Shown piece by piece: positions 14,926 to 16,363 of a stretch of 16,363 nt of DNA (the first letter of the stretch is position 1; each line of letters opens with the position of its first letter). The position numbers and the translations under genes are program-made. The DNA lies in NCBI GenBank assembly GCA_017520365.1, contig JAFXFQ010000125.1, positions 1 through 16,363 of the forward strand. The letters are read 5' to 3'. Source of the stretch: Clostridia bacterium. GTDB taxonomy: Bacteria; Bacillota; Clostridia; Oscillospirales; CAG-272. The notes under the pieces were generated by a model. The model was not told where the DNA came from and ran no database searches. It saw only the letters and a program-made list of their open reading frames with translations.

Positions 14926-14961
14926 AAAAAACCTGCGAAAGCTAGCTTTCGCAGGTTTTTT
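14926..14961. terminator. Bidirectional terminator shared by tpiA and the cysteine-rich lipoprotein
   Basis: A long palindrome, ACCTGCGAAAG and CTTTCGCAGGT around CTAG, is flanked by an A run on the left and a T run on the right. It can therefore end both the plus-strand tpiA transcript and the convergent minus-strand gene, whose stop is at 14971. Confidence 0.9.
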
Positions 14962-14970
14962 GTTGTTTAA

Positions 14971-16140
14971 TTAAAGCTCATCTTTGCAGTCTTCGCAAAC
15001 GTAAATATCGTAGCCCTCGTATTCTGCTTCCTCGAGAACATCCTCGAAGATCTCACCGCAGCCGTAGCAAACGCAGCCTGCCTCGAAAAGCTCGTGACAT
15101 TCTTCGCAGAAGGGTATCTCAATGCCGAAAATCTCACCGTTTACAAAATCGCCGCTATCATCGCCGCAAACTGCGCACTCGGTAGCCTCGTAGCCGTAGT
15201 CGCCTTCGCCGTAGATCTCATAGCACTCAGGGCAGTAGCAGTTTCCGTCTGAACCGAACTCATACTCATCGGTCAGCTCACCGCAGCCATCGCATACGTA
15301 GCAATCCCAGTAGCAATCGGAGCATACTACAAAGCCCTCGTATTCTGTATAGCCGTCGTTGCCGCAACGCTCGCAGGGGCCAAGATCATCGGAATCTGAA
15401 CCATCATCTTCGTCGCCGAAGAGAATCTCATAGCAATCATCGCAAACGTAGCCGTGCATACCTTCATACTCGGCCTCTGTAAGTACTTCATCGAAAACCT
15501 CAACGCAGCCGTAGCATACGTAGCCGTCTTCTATAAGCTCTGCGCAATCATCGCAGAATCCAACGTCCTCACTGAGATCTTCGAAGATTGTTATGCTGTC
15601 GCACTCATCGCCGCAGAGATAGCACTCGTAAACCTCTTCGTCACCAGAGGGCTCATCAGCATACTCATCATAGCAATCGTCGCAGAAATATGCTTCGATT
15701 CCGCCAACCTCGAGGGAGTTGAGTACTTCGTCGAATACCTCGTCGCACTCGTAGCAAACGTATCCGTTATCGAAGAGCTCGAAGCAGTCCTCACAGAACT
15801 GAACATCGAAATCCTCAAGCTCTATGATCTCATCAAACTCATCGCCGCAGAGGTAGCACTCGTAAACCTCTGCAGTCTCTTCGTCATCATCAGAGGGCTC
15901 CTGAGGCTTAGAGGGTTTCTTTGTTTCCTCTTCCTCTTCCTCTTCTTTGTCGGACTTGTCGTCCTCGTCTTCCTTATCAGACTTGTCGTCCTCGTCCTTG
16001 TCTTCGTCTTCCTTGTCTTCGTCTTCCTTCTCTTCTACCTTCTCGTCCTCGTCCTCGTCATCTTTCTTGCTGTCGGAGCCGCAAGCTACGAGAGAAAAAA
16101 CAAGAAGAGCCGCAAGAAGAAGTGCTAAAAGCTTTTTCAT
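14971..16140 (-). CDS. Acidic lipoprotein with a LIM-like array of CxxC zinc sites
   Basis: 389 residues from the ATG at 16140, which follows AGGAGGT by 9 bases; an earlier in-frame start would include the promoter. A lipoprotein signal (LVAC, C20 lipidated) is followed by an extreme Asp/Glu/Lys linker at about 25-90. Then come 16 CxxC pairs forming eight C-x2-C-x(about 13-21)-C-x2-C modules in four tandem blocks starting at residues 95, 173, 256 and 322. Modules alternate between a CYLCGDE type and a CYGC-EVFDEVL type, and spacing resembles LIM domains but with a longer gap between the two sites. There are almost no histidines. It probably binds several zinc or similar ions outside the membrane and may mediate binding; no enzyme motif is seen. 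A consensus promoter drives it. A relic of a paralogue lies at 4125-4265. Confidence 0.88.
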   Translation of the reverse strand: MKKLLALLLAALLVFSLVACGSDSKKDDEDEDEKVEEKEDEDKEDEDKDEDDKSDKEDEDDKSDKEEEEEEETKKPSKPQEPSDDDEETAEVYECYLCGDEFDEIIELEDFDVQFCEDCFELFDNGYVCYECDEVFDEVLNSLEVGGIEAYFCDDCYDEYADEPSGDEEVYECYLCGDECDSITIFEDLSEDVGFCDDCAELIEDGYVCYGCVEVFDEVLTEAEYEGMHGYVCDDCYEILFGDEDDGSDSDDLGPCERCGNDGYTEYEGFVVCSDCYWDCYVCDGCGELTDEYEFGSDGNCYCPECYEIYGEGDYGYEATECAVCGDDSGDFVNGEIFGIEIPFCEECHELFEAGCVCYGCGEIFEDVLEEAEYEGYDIYVCEDCKDEL

Positions 16141-16171
16141 GGGTTTGTACCTCCTAAATTTTTGGTAATTC

Positions 16172-16200
16172 ATTGTAACATCATTTTTATTATTTGTCAA
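16172..16200 (-). promoter_or_regulatory. Consensus sigma-A promoter of the lipoprotein gene
   Basis: Minus strand: perfect TTGACA (16200-16195), a 17-base spacer and TACAAT (16177-16172). It lies about 30 bases upstream of the ATG and just downstream of repeat copy C. Confidence 0.88.
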
Positions 16201-16221
16201 CTGTTATCGCAATAACATTGA

Positions 16222-16363
16222 TAAATCGTAGCTTGAATGTGGAGGATATGATCGCTTTTTAGTGCGAAAATACAGTTTGCAGTAATCTAACTTGATCCTT
16301 TTCGCACCACGCTTCGCAAAGCGAAGCCAAAGAAAACGAAAACTTTTTTAAAGCTCCGCAAAA
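16222..16363 (+). repeat. TIR-bounded repeat, copy C, cut by the window edge
   Basis: It begins TAAATCGTAGCTTGAA, matching the left ends of copies A and B. The inside differs: it holds inverted pairs such as CGCTTCGC/GCGAAGC near 16310-16325 and ATCGCTTTTTAGTGCGA. Only this one end is visible, so assignment to the family rests on the terminal repeat alone. Confidence 0.55.

Noticed and set aside
15900..16080. Possible simple-sequence or CRISPR-like repeat
   Set aside because: The repetition is of short Asp/Glu/Lys codons in the acidic linker, with no constant repeat length and no unique spacers.
15454..16128. Hydrophobic plus-strand open frame opposite the cysteine-rich lipoprotein
   Set aside because: The hydrophobic look comes from reading the complement of Asp/Glu codons as Val/Leu/Ile. 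No ribosome site is present.
16141..16200. Upstream ATG extending the lipoprotein by 20 residues
   Set aside because: It would put the -35 and -10 boxes inside the coding region and bury the lipoprotein signal; the ATG at 16140 has AGGAGGT at the right distance.

Overview
The window looks like part of the chromosome of an anaerobic Clostridia-type Firmicute, probably an Oscillospiraceae/Ruminococcaceae-like gut or rumen bacterium. The reasons are strong AGGAGG-type ribosome sites, sigma-A-type promoters with 17-base spacers, U-tailed hairpin terminators, a type I dockerin protein, a glycyl radical enzyme, and a clostridial-style surface protein with thrombospondin type 3 repeats and a VWA domain. 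This placement is inference; no rRNA or other taxonomic marker is present.

Left part, minus strand (232-3970): a promoter drives a three-gene unit. It encodes a short-chain dehydrogenase, a fusion of an alpha/beta hydrolase with an acyltransferase of the condensation/alcohol acetyltransferase type, and a small zinc-ribbon protein with six membrane segments. Together they suggest synthesis or remodelling of a lipid or ester at the membrane, with unknown product. The first 231 bases hold two hairpin terminators and no supported gene.

Middle (3971-10420): an intergenic stretch carries a promoter-like site, a remnant of a cysteine-rich gene and its terminator, followed by a repeat element (copy A). 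Next, on the minus strand, is a glycyl radical enzyme with an unusual Cys-Asn-Gln active-site motif. It lies 10 bases downstream of a large surface protein (export signals, calcium-binding repeats, VWA, class 3 lipase-like domain) that has its own strong promoter. A second repeat element (copy B, inverted relative to A) lies beyond that promoter.

Right part (10421-16363): on the plus strand are a secreted cohesin-like/dockerin protein, a GT2 polyprenyl-phosphate glycosyltransferase-like gene, and the glycolytic pair pgk and tpiA. A shared bidirectional terminator separates tpiA from a convergent minus-strand lipoprotein with a very acidic linker and a LIM-like array of eight paired CxxC units. 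The relic at 4125-4265 derives from this same lipoprotein family. A third repeat copy (C) begins upstream of the lipoprotein promoter and runs off the window.

The most notable items are the divergent glycyl radical enzyme with no activase in view, the CxxC-array lipoprotein with its promoter-to-terminator relic, the TIR-bounded hairpin repeat family with covarying stems, and the surface protein with two successive export signals.
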